Source: Paenarthrobacter histidinolovorans
GTDB lineage: Bacteria; Actinomycetota; Actinomycetes; Actinomycetales; Micrococcaceae
Length of the DNA stretch: 64,000 nucleotides
Reading direction: 5' to 3'
Assembly: GCF_014647595.1 (NCBI RefSeq)
Contig: NZ_BMPM01000001.1
Location: forward strand, 868,001 to 932,000
The first letter of the stretch is position 1, and every line of letters starts with the position of its first letter. The translations under genes were made by a program, and so were the position numbers. Positions 8,738 through 17,041 of the stretch are shown here, one piece after another. The notes under the pieces are model-generated. The model had not been told where the DNA came from and searched no databases. It saw only the letters and a program-made list of their open reading frames with translations.

Positions 8738-9394
8738 TCAGACCACCCGGATCCCCAAGTGACCAGCCAGCAGGGGCGCCATCAGACTCAGCTGGTAGTC
8801 GTCAATCACCACCCCAGCCAACCCTGCCAAACCATTGATGCCCCGGAATTCCGACGTCCGCAGATCCACGTCCTTGAGCTTGGCACCCGTGACGTCCAGG
8901 GTGCCGATGGTGGAGTTCTTCAAAGCAACCCGGGTCCCTGTGCATCCACCGAGATCGAGTTCATTGATGATGCAATCGGAGATCTGCACATCCATGAGCT
9001 TGGACCCGCGGAGATTCACGTAGTCCAGCTTGCCGCCGTCGATTCGGACGGAACGCCAGATGCCCTCATAAAGTTCGGCCGAACCCCACCGCGGATTGGT
9101 GATCTCCACATCCTGCCAGGAAGTACGCGCAGCCATGAACACGGGCGCGTACGGCTCAGCCAGAATGCACTCACGGAACGTCGCCCCACGCAACTGCGCC
9201 TCATTGAAGGACACACCGTTGAATTCACACTCGATGAAATCCGCGCCACTCAGCTCCTCCCCGTCCGCCGAGACCCGGGTGAGCCGGACGCCGTCGTACC
9301 TTTCGCCGCGCTGGAAGTCCGGGGCGTCGTCGTCGCGCAGTTCCTCCAGGCGCACCGGAGAGATTTTAGGGGCCGCAACCTTCGCAGCCGCCAT
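8738..9394 (-). CDS. Pentapeptide-repeat protein
   Basis: A 218-residue protein with a run of A(D/N)LXX-like pentads (for example GADFIECEFNGVSFNEAQLRG, with more around DYVNLRGSKLMDVQISDC and LDVTGAKLKDVDLRTSEF), the pattern of a right-handed quadrilateral beta-helix. The start at 9394 is set by GGAGG seven bases before the ATG. Such proteins include DNA-mimicking gyrase protectors, but most have no known job and nothing here assigns one. The C-terminus (ending AGHLGIRVV) is conserved in actinobacterial members as far as I recall. The gene is monocistronic and divergent from the hydrolase gene at 9570. Confidence 0.85.
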   Translation of the reverse strand: MAAAKVAAPKISPVRLEELRDDDAPDFQRGERYDGVRLTRVSADGEELSGADFIECEFNGVSFNEAQLRGATFRECILAEPYAPVFMAARTSWQDVEITNPRWGSAELYEGIWRSVRIDGGKLDYVNLRGSKLMDVQISDCIINELDLGGCTGTRVALKNSTIGTLDVTGAKLKDVDLRTSEFRGINGLAGLAGVVIDDYQLSLMAPLLAGHLGIRVV

Positions 9395-9569
9395 CAGAGT
9401 GCCTCCGCCTTCCCGGATTCCTGCGGAAGATCCGGCATGCCAGGGCAAGCCTTCCCCGGTCCGGCGTTGATATGCTGCGTCAAAGTGGTGGGTAATTCCA
9501 TGCTTCGAGCCTATCCCCGGGCACTGACAAAAACCGCCGTCGGGGGAAACCACGTTGAAAGGCCAAACC

Positions 9570-10295
9570 ATGGTCACCATCGATCTGAGCGGGCAAAGCA
9601 AGGCAGCGGGAGGCTCCGCATCCCTCAAGGGATACCTCGCCGAACCCCGGGGAGAGGGGCCGTTCCCGGGCGTTGTGATGATCCATGAGGCCTTTGGCCT
9701 GAACGACGTGATGCTTCGGCAGGCAGACCGGCTGGCTGCGGCGGGCTACCTGACAATCGCTGTGGACCTGTACAGCGACGGCGGCACCAGGCGCTGCCTC
9801 GTCGCAACCATGCGCTCTTTGCTCTCAGGCGGGGGCCGGGCCTTCACCGACGTGGCAATCGCCCGGGAGTGGCTGCGAAGCGATGACAGGTGCACGGGCA
9901 AGGTGGGCGTCATCGGCTTCTGCATGGGCGGCGCATTCGCCTTGCTGGTGGCGAACGACGGTTTTGACGCAGCCTCCGTGAACTACGGCCAACTGCCGCG
10001 GGACCTGGACAGTGCCCTCCTGGGTGCCTGCCCGGTGGTCGCCAACTACGGCGGCAAGGACCGGACCCTGCCCGGAGCCGCCGCCAAGCTGGAGCAGTCC
10101 CTCACCAGCCTCGGCGTCGAGCACGACGTCAAGGAATTTCCGACGGCGGGCCACGCCTTCATGAACGACGCCCCGGTCGGTCCCAAGCTGCTTCGTCCCT
10201 TGATGCGGGTCATGGGGATCAAGCCGGACCCTGCCTCGGCCCCCGAAGCCTGGCAGCGTATCGAGGAGCATTTCGCGAAGCACCTGGCGGGCTGA
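9570..10295 (+). CDS. Dienelactone hydrolase-family protein
   Basis: A 241-residue alpha/beta hydrolase. The Cys nucleophile elbow GFCMGG, the Asp in NYGGKDRTL and the His in PTAGHAFMND form the Cys-Asp-His triad of dienelactone hydrolases. The N-terminus starts with a leader strand and GYLAEPRGEGPFPGVVMIHEAFGL, which is standard. I prefer the ATG at 9570, preceded by AAAGG; an in-frame TTG at 9555 is possible. No chlorocatechol or other ring-cleavage gene is near, so a lactonase role in aromatic breakdown is only a family-level guess. Confidence 0.88.
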   Translation: MVTIDLSGQSKAAGGSASLKGYLAEPRGEGPFPGVVMIHEAFGLNDVMLRQADRLAAAGYLTIAVDLYSDGGTRRCLVATMRSLLSGGGRAFTDVAIAREWLRSDDRCTGKVGVIGFCMGGAFALLVANDGFDAASVNYGQLPRDLDSALLGACPVVANYGGKDRTLPGAAAKLEQSLTSLGVEHDVKEFPTAGHAFMNDAPVGPKLLRPLMRVMGIKPDPASAPEAWQRIEEHFAKHLAG

Positions 10296-10339
10296 TTCCA
10301 GCAAAACCTTCCAGCAAAACCCACGCAGAACAACCACAA

Positions 10340-10376
10340 GCGCCCCTTCCGGTGAACCAATCACCGGAAGGGGCGC
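10340..10376. terminator. Bidirectional terminator between hydrolase and permease genes
   Basis: Perfect 16-base arms (10340-10355 and 10361-10376) around a 5-base loop, in the gap between two convergent genes. There is no strong T-run on either side, so efficiency is uncertain. Confidence 0.7.
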
Positions 10377-10407
10377 CCGTCGTCGTGCGTTTGTTATGTC
10401 ACAAGCG

Positions 10408-11871
10408 TCAGCTGAAAAGTTCGCTCTTCGGCTGGTTGTTCTTGACCTTCTGCCAGCCAAGCCACAGCACCAAGGCGAAGAACGGAATCGTCGCCAGGGT
10501 CCACAGGCCCAACAGGAACACCTCTCCGGTGGCTTTGTCGGTCATGGTGTCAAAGCCGATCAGCACAGTAATGACAAGCAGCGCGATGAGGCCAAGCCAG
10601 CTGGTCCACGGCGAACCGGGCATGGGAAGGCTGGAGACCTTGCCACGCTTCTTCCGCAAGGCAATCTGGCTCGCGAAAATGGATCCCCACGTGAAGATGA
10701 CGCCGATGGAGGCGGTATTCAGCGCGAGATCGAACGCGTGCGAGCCGCCCAGCCAGATGTTCAGGAGGATACCCACCAGGTAAACGCCGCCGATGGCCAG
10801 GATGGCCGCGTACGGCACGTGGCGGGTGGACATCTTGGTGAGCCACTGCGGGGCGTGGCCGTTGTTGGCCATGGTCCGGAAGATGCGGCCGATCGAGTAG
10901 AGACCGGAGTTGCAGGAGGACAGCGCGGCGGTGATGACGATCATGTTCATGACATCGCCCATCCAGCCAAGGCCCATCTGGCCGAACACGGTAACGAACG
11001 GCGAGGTGCCTGCAACGTACTGGTCGGATGGAAGCAGCATGGCAAGCAGCGTCACCGAACCGACGTAGAAGACCACAATACGGATCACGACGGCGCGGAT
11101 CGCCTTGGGAACTTCACGTTCCGGGTTCTCCATCTCACCAGCGGTGATGCCGACGAGTTCAATGGCGTTGTAGGCGAAGATCACGGCGTTGAGGACCAGG
11201 ATCATCACCAGGCCGCCCTTGGGGAACATGCCGCCGTCTTCGTGGAAGAGGTTCGCGACAGACGCGTGTCCCTCGCCAACCTTGGCGTTGGTGACAACCA
11301 TGAAGGTACCAACAGCAAGGAAGATCACGATTGCTGCGACCTTGAGGCAGGATGCCCAGAATTCGAACTCGCCGAATGCCTTGACGCTGAACAGGTTCAC
11401 GGCCACCAGCAGCACCAATGCGGCGATGGCGGACAGTTCAATCGGCACGTTGGGGAAGAAGAACTGGAAGTACAGGCCGATCGCGATGAGTTCGGCAATG
11501 CCTGTCATGGCCCAGTTGATGAAGTACATCCAACCGGAAAGGAAGGCGCCCTTCTTACCGAACATCTCGCCGGCGTAGCTTACGAAGGAGCCCGACGTCT
11601 GGCGGTACATGATGAGTTCACCGAGCGCACGCATCAGCAGGTAAGCGATGACGCCGGCAATGGCGTAGGAGAAGATCAGGGCCGGGCCCGTGGAGGCCAG
11701 GCGGCCACCGGCACCCATGAAAAGGCCGACGCCGATGGCACCGCCCATGGCGATCATGGTGACGTGACGGCGGCTCAGGGTCTTTTTGTATCCCTCGGCG
11801 CTGAGGGTGGAGCCCGCGGCTGCGGATGACGCCTTGGGGCTCTGGAGATCTGTGGGAGTACTTTGCGGCAC
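10408..11871 (-). CDS. APC-family amino acid permease (AnsP/GabP group)
   Basis: A 487-residue transporter with about twelve membrane segments. The first helix has MIAMGGAIGVGLFMGAG, the APC substrate-binding GXG motif; AFIAYNAIELVGITAGE-type helix 6 and the loop EMENPEREVPKAIR are hallmarks of the amino acid transporter subgroup that includes asparagine, GABA and aromatic permeases. A GTG at 11871 with AAGGA six bases before it is the best start; the frame runs 39 codons further upstream without a good ribosome site. Substrate cannot be fixed. The gene is divergent from mntH with a structured 384-bp gap between them. Confidence 0.88.
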   Translation of the reverse strand: MPQSTPTDLQSPKASSAAAGSTLSAEGYKKTLSRRHVTMIAMGGAIGVGLFMGAGGRLASTGPALIFSYAIAGVIAYLLMRALGELIMYRQTSGSFVSYAGEMFGKKGAFLSGWMYFINWAMTGIAELIAIGLYFQFFFPNVPIELSAIAALVLLVAVNLFSVKAFGEFEFWASCLKVAAIVIFLAVGTFMVVTNAKVGEGHASVANLFHEDGGMFPKGGLVMILVLNAVIFAYNAIELVGITAGEMENPEREVPKAIRAVVIRIVVFYVGSVTLLAMLLPSDQYVAGTSPFVTVFGQMGLGWMGDVMNMIVITAALSSCNSGLYSIGRIFRTMANNGHAPQWLTKMSTRHVPYAAILAIGGVYLVGILLNIWLGGSHAFDLALNTASIGVIFTWGSIFASQIALRKKRGKVSSLPMPGSPWTSWLGLIALLVITVLIGFDTMTDKATGEVFLLGLWTLATIPFFALVLWLGWQKVKNNQPKSELFS

Positions 11872-12083
11872 AGCTGTTCCTTGTGGGTTGGGGTATTGCT
11901 GTAGGGGTTTCGCCCAGTGCCGGGACACGGGCGGCTTTGGCACACATAATTCGAGCTTTCCCGCTTTGAGGATCCCGAAGTGTGACAAAGAACGCAGAAC
12001 GCCGAAGCTTCGCGCAACCCGTCTATCTTACGGGATTAACCGGAAGGCCCGTGACGCAGGCAACAACACCCCTCCCCCTCAAA

Positions 12084-12148
12084 GCAACGCGGGGTCAGAT
12101 ATGGCCCATGTTTGGCCTCCGGATGGGCCATATCTGACCCCGCGTTGC
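12084..12148. repeat. 26-bp perfect inverted repeat, 13-base loop
   Basis: Arms 12084-12109 and 12123-12148 are exact reverse complements. It is much longer than a normal terminator, has no T-run, and lies in the mntH promoter region rather than behind a gene. This looks like a dispersed REP/MITE-type element, although no second copy was found in this window. Confidence 0.85.
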
Positions 12149-12190
12149 AGTTGGCAGGGAGGTTCTCCAATGGATTGCCTAAATAAAACT

Positions 12191-12206
12191 TTTCGGTATG
12201 CCTAAA
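12191..12206. promoter_or_regulatory. MntR/DtxR-like operator before mntH
   Basis: A 16-base imperfect palindrome TTTcGGtATgCCtAAA whose two halves mirror each other at the capital positions, the shape of DtxR/MntR-family boxes. It lies 50-65 bases before the mntH start, where Mn-dependent repression would be expected. A similar half (ATTGCCTAAAT) lies just upstream at about 12174-12184. Confidence 0.55.
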
Positions 12207-12255
12207 TTTCGCTATCCTCTTAGTGAGTACCCCCCCCCAACGATGAGGAACCCCA

Positions 12256-13506
12256 ATGGCTGCACCCGCCCTGGAAACACGTGCCACATCCGGCAAAGTA
12301 TGGTCCCGGCTCCTGCTCCTGGGACCAGCCTTCGTTGCCGCAATCGCCTACGTGGATCCCGGAAACGTCGCAGCCAACCTCACAGCCGGTGCCAACTATG
12401 GCTACCTGCTGGTCTGGGTACTGGTGGTAGCGAACGCCATGGCAGTCCTGGTCCAATACCAGTCAGCCAAACTCGGCCTCGCCACGGGCATGAGCCTGCC
12501 GGAGATCCTGGGCAAGCGGCTCGGAAACAAGCGCCGGCGCCTGTATTGGCTGCAAGCGGAGGTCGTCGCCGGCGCCACGGACATGGCAGAGGTCATCGGT
12601 GGAGCCGTGGCCTTGAACCTGCTGTTCGGAATCCCGCTGCTTGCCGGAGGAGTGATTGTCGGCGTCGCTTCCATGTTGCTCCTGGCACTGCAGTCGCGGC
12701 GGGGCCAGCGCTCGTTCGAATACGCCATCCTGGTTCTCCTGGGGATCATCGCCGTGGGCTTCGTGTCCGGACTGTTCGTCAATCCCCCTGATGCCGGCAG
12801 CGCCTTTGGCGGGTTGGTTCCGCGTTTTGAAGGCACGGACACCATCCTTCTGGCAGCGAGCATGCTTGGCGCCACAGTGATGCCCCACGCGATCTACCTC
12901 CACTCGGCACTTGCCCGTGACCGGCATGGCTTCTCCCCCGACCCCGTCATCCGGACCAAGCTGATCCGCGCCACCCGCACGGACGTCGTCGGCGCCCTGC
13001 TGCTGGCCGGAGTCGTCAACATATCGATGCTCCTGCTCGCCGCCTCCAGCCTGCGCGGCATAGAAGGCACGGACACCATCGCAGGCGCCCACGCCGCAGT
13101 GACATCCGCATTGGGCCCAGCCATCGGCGTGATCTTCGCAATCGGGCTCCTGGCGTCCGGGCTGGCATCCACCTCGGTTGGTTGCTACGCCGGCGCGACC
13201 ATCATGGGCGGTCTCCTCAAAGTCCGCATTCCCCTGCTCACCCGCCGTGTCATCACCCTGATCCCTGCGCTGATCGTCCTGGGCGCGGGCATTGAGCCGA
13301 CACTCGCTTTGGTGCTGAGCCAGGTGCTGCTCAGCTTCGGTATCCCCTTCGCGTTGATTCCCCTTATCAGGCTCACCGGCAAGAAGGACGTCATGGGCCT
13401 CCACGCCGACAGCATGCCGCTGAAAATCGCAGGTTGGACCAGTGCCGTGCTGATCGTCGGTTTGAACTGCGTCCTCATCACCCTCACCCTCACAGGGCAG
13501 TCCTGA
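12256..13506 (+). CDS. mntH: Nramp-family Mn2+/Fe2+:H+ symporter MntH
   Basis: A 416-residue divalent metal importer of the inner membrane. The metal-binding DPGN in helix 1 (IAYVDPGNVAAN) and the MPH motif in helix 6 (ATVMPHAIYLHSAL) are intact, and eleven hydrophobic helices are visible, the normal length for bacterial Nramp. GAGGA stands eight bases before the ATG. A probable MntR box lies in the promoter, consistent with repression by manganese. It is followed 52 bp later by a CPBP protease gene that has its own start signals. Confidence 0.95.
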   Translation: MAAPALETRATSGKVWSRLLLLGPAFVAAIAYVDPGNVAANLTAGANYGYLLVWVLVVANAMAVLVQYQSAKLGLATGMSLPEILGKRLGNKRRRLYWLQAEVVAGATDMAEVIGGAVALNLLFGIPLLAGGVIVGVASMLLLALQSRRGQRSFEYAILVLLGIIAVGFVSGLFVNPPDAGSAFGGLVPRFEGTDTILLAASMLGATVMPHAIYLHSALARDRHGFSPDPVIRTKLIRATRTDVVGALLLAGVVNISMLLLAASSLRGIEGTDTIAGAHAAVTSALGPAIGVIFAIGLLASGLASTSVGCYAGATIMGGLLKVRIPLLTRRVITLIPALIVLGAGIEPTLALVLSQVLLSFGIPFALIPLIRLTGKKDVMGLHADSMPLKIAGWTSAVLIVGLNCVLITLTLTGQS

Positions 13507-13558
13507 GGTCGGGCCTCACCTGATCCGGAGCATCGGGCAGCAAAGCTAGGCTTGACCC

Positions 13559-14287
13559 ATGGGCACTCTTCACACCAAGGCATCTTTGTACAGATTCACT
13601 GCCCTGGATGCCTTGGCCGTAGCCGTTTATCTCGGATTCACCGTGTACTTCACGGTCAGCGGTGAAGCTGTCGAGAGGCTGATGCTTCAGCTGTTCACCG
13701 ACCCGGCCACCGCGTCCTATGCCGTCAACGCTATCTTTTATGCCGGCGTCGGAATATTTGCCGTGGCGTCAGCCTGGCGCGTGGTGGGGCGGGACCTCAA
13801 GATCCTGGGAACGCGTCCGTGGTTCACCCTGGGCATGATTCCCTTGGCGATCGTGGTGATGCTCATCCTCACGGCTCTGCTCGTGGCGGCGTTCGGGACC
13901 GCCCAGAGCTCCGAGAACCAGTTGGGAATCCAGGGGCTGCTGCAACACGTTCCGGCCTGGCTGATGGTTCCCCTGCTGGTGGTGCTGGGGCCGTTCGTTG
14001 AGGAATACCTGTTCCGCCATCTCCTGATCGGCAAGTTGTCGCAGCATGTGAACATCTGGATCTGCTGCGTGATCTCGGTGCTCGTCTTCGCATCGATCCA
14101 CGTGGTGGGCCGTGAGGGGCTGGTGCTGTCCGCCCTGGCGCCCTATTTGGGCATGGCCGCAGTGCTGGTAGCCGTCTACGTCTGGACCGGCAAAAATCTA
14201 ATGTTTTCCTACTTTGTTCACGCCGCCAAGAACCTCATGGCCGTCGTCCTGATCTATGCAGTCCCGCCCGAACTCCTGTCCAAGTAG
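13559..14287 (+). CDS. CPBP-family intramembrane metalloprotease
   Basis: A 242-residue membrane protein with six or seven helices. The protease motifs are visible: EEYLFRHLL (EExxxR, about residue 149), and the later FASIHV with the metal-binding His; a second His/Asn motif falls in FSYFVHAAKNLM. CPBP (Abi, Rce1-like) proteases in bacteria act on prenylated or small membrane peptides or serve in bacteriocin immunity; the target here is unknown. The gene appears monocistronic and ends just before a two-palindrome repeat element. Confidence 0.88.
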   Translation: MGTLHTKASLYRFTALDALAVAVYLGFTVYFTVSGEAVERLMLQLFTDPATASYAVNAIFYAGVGIFAVASAWRVVGRDLKILGTRPWFTLGMIPLAIVVMLILTALLVAAFGTAQSSENQLGIQGLLQHVPAWLMVPLLVVLGPFVEEYLFRHLLIGKLSQHVNIWICCVISVLVFASIHVVGREGLVLSALAPYLGMAAVLVAVYVWTGKNLMFSYFVHAAKNLMAVVLIYAVPPELLSK

Positions 14288-14289
14288 CT

Positions 14290-14346
14290 CGCAGATCAGG
14301 TCGTTCTGAGCGCTGGGAACGACCTGATCTGCGACCCAGCTGGGTA
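14290..14346. repeat. Two-palindrome interspersed element, copy 1
   Basis: A perfect stem of 17 bp (14290-14306 with 14317-14333) is followed directly by a 12-base palindrome (14335-14346). The same ~57-base element occurs at 59424-59480 in reverse orientation with about eight differences. One difference is compensatory: a T-A pair in this stem is a C-G pair there. Confidence 0.85.
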
Positions 14347-14410
14347 ACCCGGACGGAAACTGACCGCATCCCGCTACCCAGCCACCCGCCGTCGGAATAG
14401 CTTGGTGGGC

Positions 14411-14848
14411 ATGACACTCAACATCCAGGTAGTAGTCGACTGCAAGAAGCCCCACGACCTCGCCGATTGGTGGGCCCAAACCCTCGAATGGAGCGTTGAG
14501 CCACAGGATGAGGCCTTCATCCGCTCCATGATCGAGCAGGGTTATGCCACCGAAGACCAGACCATCATCCACAACGGCAAGCTGGTGTGGGCCGAAGGTT
14601 GCGCGATCATCCCCGCCGGGGACACCACTCCCACGACCGGGCGGCGGATCCTGTTCCAGACGGATCCCAATGAAAAGACCGTCAAAAACCGGGTGCACTG
14701 GGATGTCCGACTGGACGGCCGCGACAAGGACGTTGTGCGCAAGGAGCTCGAGGCCCGCGGCGCCAAGCACCTCTGGACCGCCAGCCAGGGACCCCACGAA
14801 TGGCACACCATGGCGGACCCGGAAGGCAACGAGTTCTGCATCAGCTAA
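14411..14848 (+). CDS. VOC (glyoxalase/bleomycin-resistance fold) protein
   Basis: A 145-residue single-domain protein of the vicinal oxygen chelate superfamily. It opens with the beta strand LNIQVVVDCKKPHDLADWWAQTLEW and ends with GPHEWHTMADPEGNEFCIS, the usual C-terminal strand with the metal-ligand Glu (GNEFC). Actinobacteria carry many such proteins without known substrate. The start at 14411 follows a GGTGGG stretch; a TTG three codons upstream is possible. It lies 21 bp before menB but the products have no evident link. Confidence 0.8.
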   Translation: MTLNIQVVVDCKKPHDLADWWAQTLEWSVEPQDEAFIRSMIEQGYATEDQTIIHNGKLVWAEGCAIIPAGDTTPTTGRRILFQTDPNEKTVKNRVHWDVRLDGRDKDVVRKELEARGAKHLWTASQGPHEWHTMADPEGNEFCIS

Positions 14849-14869
14849 GGCCATTACTAGACTCGGTAT

Positions 14870-15832
14870 GTGAACACTGATCTCCCTGCCAAGGTTTCCG
14901 ACATCTTTGACCCCTCGCGCTGGCGCACAGTTTCCGGCTTCGACGACTTCAAGGACATGACTTACCACCGGCAGGTTGAGCCTTCAGCGGACGGCACCGT
15001 CAAGGACCTCCCCACAGTCCGCATCGCCTTCAACCGCCCCGAAGTCCGCAATGCCTTCCGTCCGGGCACAGTGGACGAGCTCTACCGGGCCATGGACCAC
15101 GCCCGCATGACCCCCGACGTCGCCACCGTTCTGCTCACCGGCAACGGCCCCTCGGAGAAGGACGGCGGACACTCGTTCTGTTCCGGTGGCGACCAGCGGA
15201 TCCGCGGCCGTGACGGCTACCGCTACCAAGTGGAAGGCGCAGAGGGGGACTCCGCCGAATTCATCGACCCCGCCCGAGCAGGCCGCCTCCACATCCTGGA
15301 AGTCCAGCGGCTCATGCGGACCATGCCCAAGGTGGTCATCGCCGTCGTCAACGGTTGGGCGGCCGGCGGCGGGCACTCCCTGCACGTAGTCAGCGACCTC
15401 ACCATCGCCTCCCGCCAGCACGGCAAGTTCAAGCAGACGGACGCGACCGTAGGAAGTTTCGACGCCGGATACGGCTCTGCGCTGTTGGCCCGCCAGATCG
15501 GCCAGAAAGCCGCGCGGGAGATCTTCTTCCTGGCCCGCGAATATTCCGCCGAGGACATGGTCCGCATGGGCGCCGTGAACGAGGCTGTGGACCACGAGCG
15601 CCTCGAAGAAGTAGCCCTTGAATACGCCGCGGACATCGCACGCCAGTCCCCGCAGGCCATCAGGATGCTCAAGTTCGCGTTCAACCTGGCCGACGACGGC
15701 CTGGCCGGGCAGCAGGTCTTCGCCGGGGAAGCCACGCGCCTGGCCTACATGACCGACGAGGCCGTGGAGGGCAAAGAAGCGTTCCTCCAGAAGCGCGATC
15801 CCGACTGGTCCAGCTTCCCCTACTACTTCTAG
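14870..15832 (+). CDS. menB: 1,4-dihydroxy-2-naphthoyl-CoA synthase MenB
   Basis: A crotonase-fold enzyme of 320 residues that closes the second ring in menaquinone synthesis. The N-terminal FDDFKDMTYHR, the FCSGGDQRIRGRDGYRY loop, GWAAGGGHSLHVVSDLTIAS and the TVGSFDAGYGSALLARQIG motif, whose Asp/Tyr pair belongs to the active site, distinguish MenB from hydratases. Start is GTG. MenE follows after 9 bp and menA after that, so the three form a menaquinone operon; menD, menF, menC and menH are not in the window. Confidence 0.95.
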   Translation: MNTDLPAKVSDIFDPSRWRTVSGFDDFKDMTYHRQVEPSADGTVKDLPTVRIAFNRPEVRNAFRPGTVDELYRAMDHARMTPDVATVLLTGNGPSEKDGGHSFCSGGDQRIRGRDGYRYQVEGAEGDSAEFIDPARAGRLHILEVQRLMRTMPKVVIAVVNGWAAGGGHSLHVVSDLTIASRQHGKFKQTDATVGSFDAGYGSALLARQIGQKAAREIFFLAREYSAEDMVRMGAVNEAVDHERLEEVALEYAADIARQSPQAIRMLKFAFNLADDGLAGQQVFAGEATRLAYMTDEAVEGKEAFLQKRDPDWSSFPYYF

Positions 15833-15841
15833 GACTCCCCT

Positions 15842-16972
15842 GTGAACGTCGATCCTGTTCTCAAAGCCCTGATGGCCGCCCTCCACGGCGAGGGTCCCGC
15901 CGTGGAAATCGTCGTGGACGGCGACGGCGAGCCGAAAGCCGTCCCTGTGGAGACCGGCGTCGACGATGCCGCAGTGGTGGTCCGCACCTCCGGTTCCACG
16001 GGTGCACCCAAAGCAACCGTCCTGACCGTCGATGCCCTCGCGGCGTCGTCGGTGGCAACCGCCATGGCGCTGCGCGGCGAAGGCCAGTGGCTGCTGGCAC
16101 TGCCCCTGCAGTACGTGGCCGGCGTGCAGGTGCTGGTCCGTTCGCTCTACGCGGGGACCCGGCCGTGGGTAATGGACCAGTCCAACGGCTTCACGCCGGA
16201 GGCTTTCACCGCCGCGGCGGAGGAACTGACGGACAAGATCCGGTTCACCTCGCTGGTACCTACGCAGCTGCAGCGGCTCCTGGACTCCCCCGCACCCGAA
16301 ACCCTCGCCGTCCTGCGCCGTTTCAACGCCATCCTGCTGGGCGGCGCACCGGCATCACCCGGGCTCCTCGCCACCGCCCGGGCGGAGGGCCTGAAGGTGG
16401 TTACCACCTACGGCTCAGCCGAGACGTGCGGCGGGTGCGTTTACGACGGCGAGCCGCTGGACGGCGTCGAAATCCGGATCGGTGACGGCGAACTGGAAGG
16501 CCGCGTCCTGCTGGGTGGCGACACTGTGGCAGCGGGCTACCTGGACGCCGGTCCCGACGCTTTCTTCGAAGAGGACGGCACACGCTGGTACGTCACCGGC
16601 GACCTCGGTGAACTGTCCCCCGACGGCAAACTCACCGTACTGGGGCGTGCCGACGACGTCATCATCACCGGCGGCGTCAAGGCTTCCGCCGCCTACATCC
16701 AAAGCAAGCTGGAAGAGCTCGACGGCGTCAACGCGGCTTTCGTCGCCGGCGTCCCCTCGCGGGAATGGGGCCAGGCTGTTGCAGCCTACGTGGCTGTCGC
16801 CGACCCGAGCCCCGAAGGCATTAAAGGTTTCACGGCCCGGCGGGAAGCCGTCCTGGGCGTCCTGGCACCCAAAACGGTGCTTGCCGACAAGGATTTACTG
16901 ATGCTGCCGAACGGAAAACCGGACAGGCTGGCCATGATTGAACAGCTTTCCAATCTGCATCAGGGACAATAG
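15842..16972 (+). CDS. menE: o-Succinylbenzoate-CoA ligase MenE
   Basis: An AMP-forming ligase of 376 residues that activates o-succinylbenzoate, the substrate of MenB. The P-loop VRTSGSTGAPKATVL, the adenine-binding TTYGSAETCGG, the GRADDVIITGGVKASA hinge and the C-terminal catalytic Lys in LPNGKPDRLAM are all present. It is shorter than average acyl-CoA synthetases, as is usual for actinobacterial MenE. Start GTG at 15842 with AGGA before it, 9 bp behind menB. Confidence 0.93.
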   Translation: MNVDPVLKALMAALHGEGPAVEIVVDGDGEPKAVPVETGVDDAAVVVRTSGSTGAPKATVLTVDALAASSVATAMALRGEGQWLLALPLQYVAGVQVLVRSLYAGTRPWVMDQSNGFTPEAFTAAAEELTDKIRFTSLVPTQLQRLLDSPAPETLAVLRRFNAILLGGAPASPGLLATARAEGLKVVTTYGSAETCGGCVYDGEPLDGVEIRIGDGELEGRVLLGGDTVAAGYLDAGPDAFFEEDGTRWYVTGDLGELSPDGKLTVLGRADDVIITGGVKASAAYIQSKLEELDGVNAAFVAGVPSREWGQAVAAYVAVADPSPEGIKGFTARREAVLGVLAPKTVLADKDLLMLPNGKPDRLAMIEQLSNLHQGQ

Positions 16973-17041
16973 ACAAGTTCTTCCCCCAACTGATTCTTCC
17001 CCCCAACTGGGATCAAACGCGAAACACACGAGGTATTACAC

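Larger units (their letters stand above)
11872..12255. other. 384-bp intergenic region between permease and mntH
   Basis: No gene is supported here. The region holds the divergent promoters, a long perfect inverted repeat (12084-12148) and an MntR-like palindrome (12191-12206). A C-run of nine bases sits at 12230-12238, close before the mntH ribosome site. Confidence 0.6.

Noticed and set aside
10396..11829. Long open frame on the plus strand opposite the amino acid permease gene
   Set aside because: Its translation is full of Asp, His, Gly and Gln with no domain pattern and mirrors the permease codons; the permease has clear helices and motifs.
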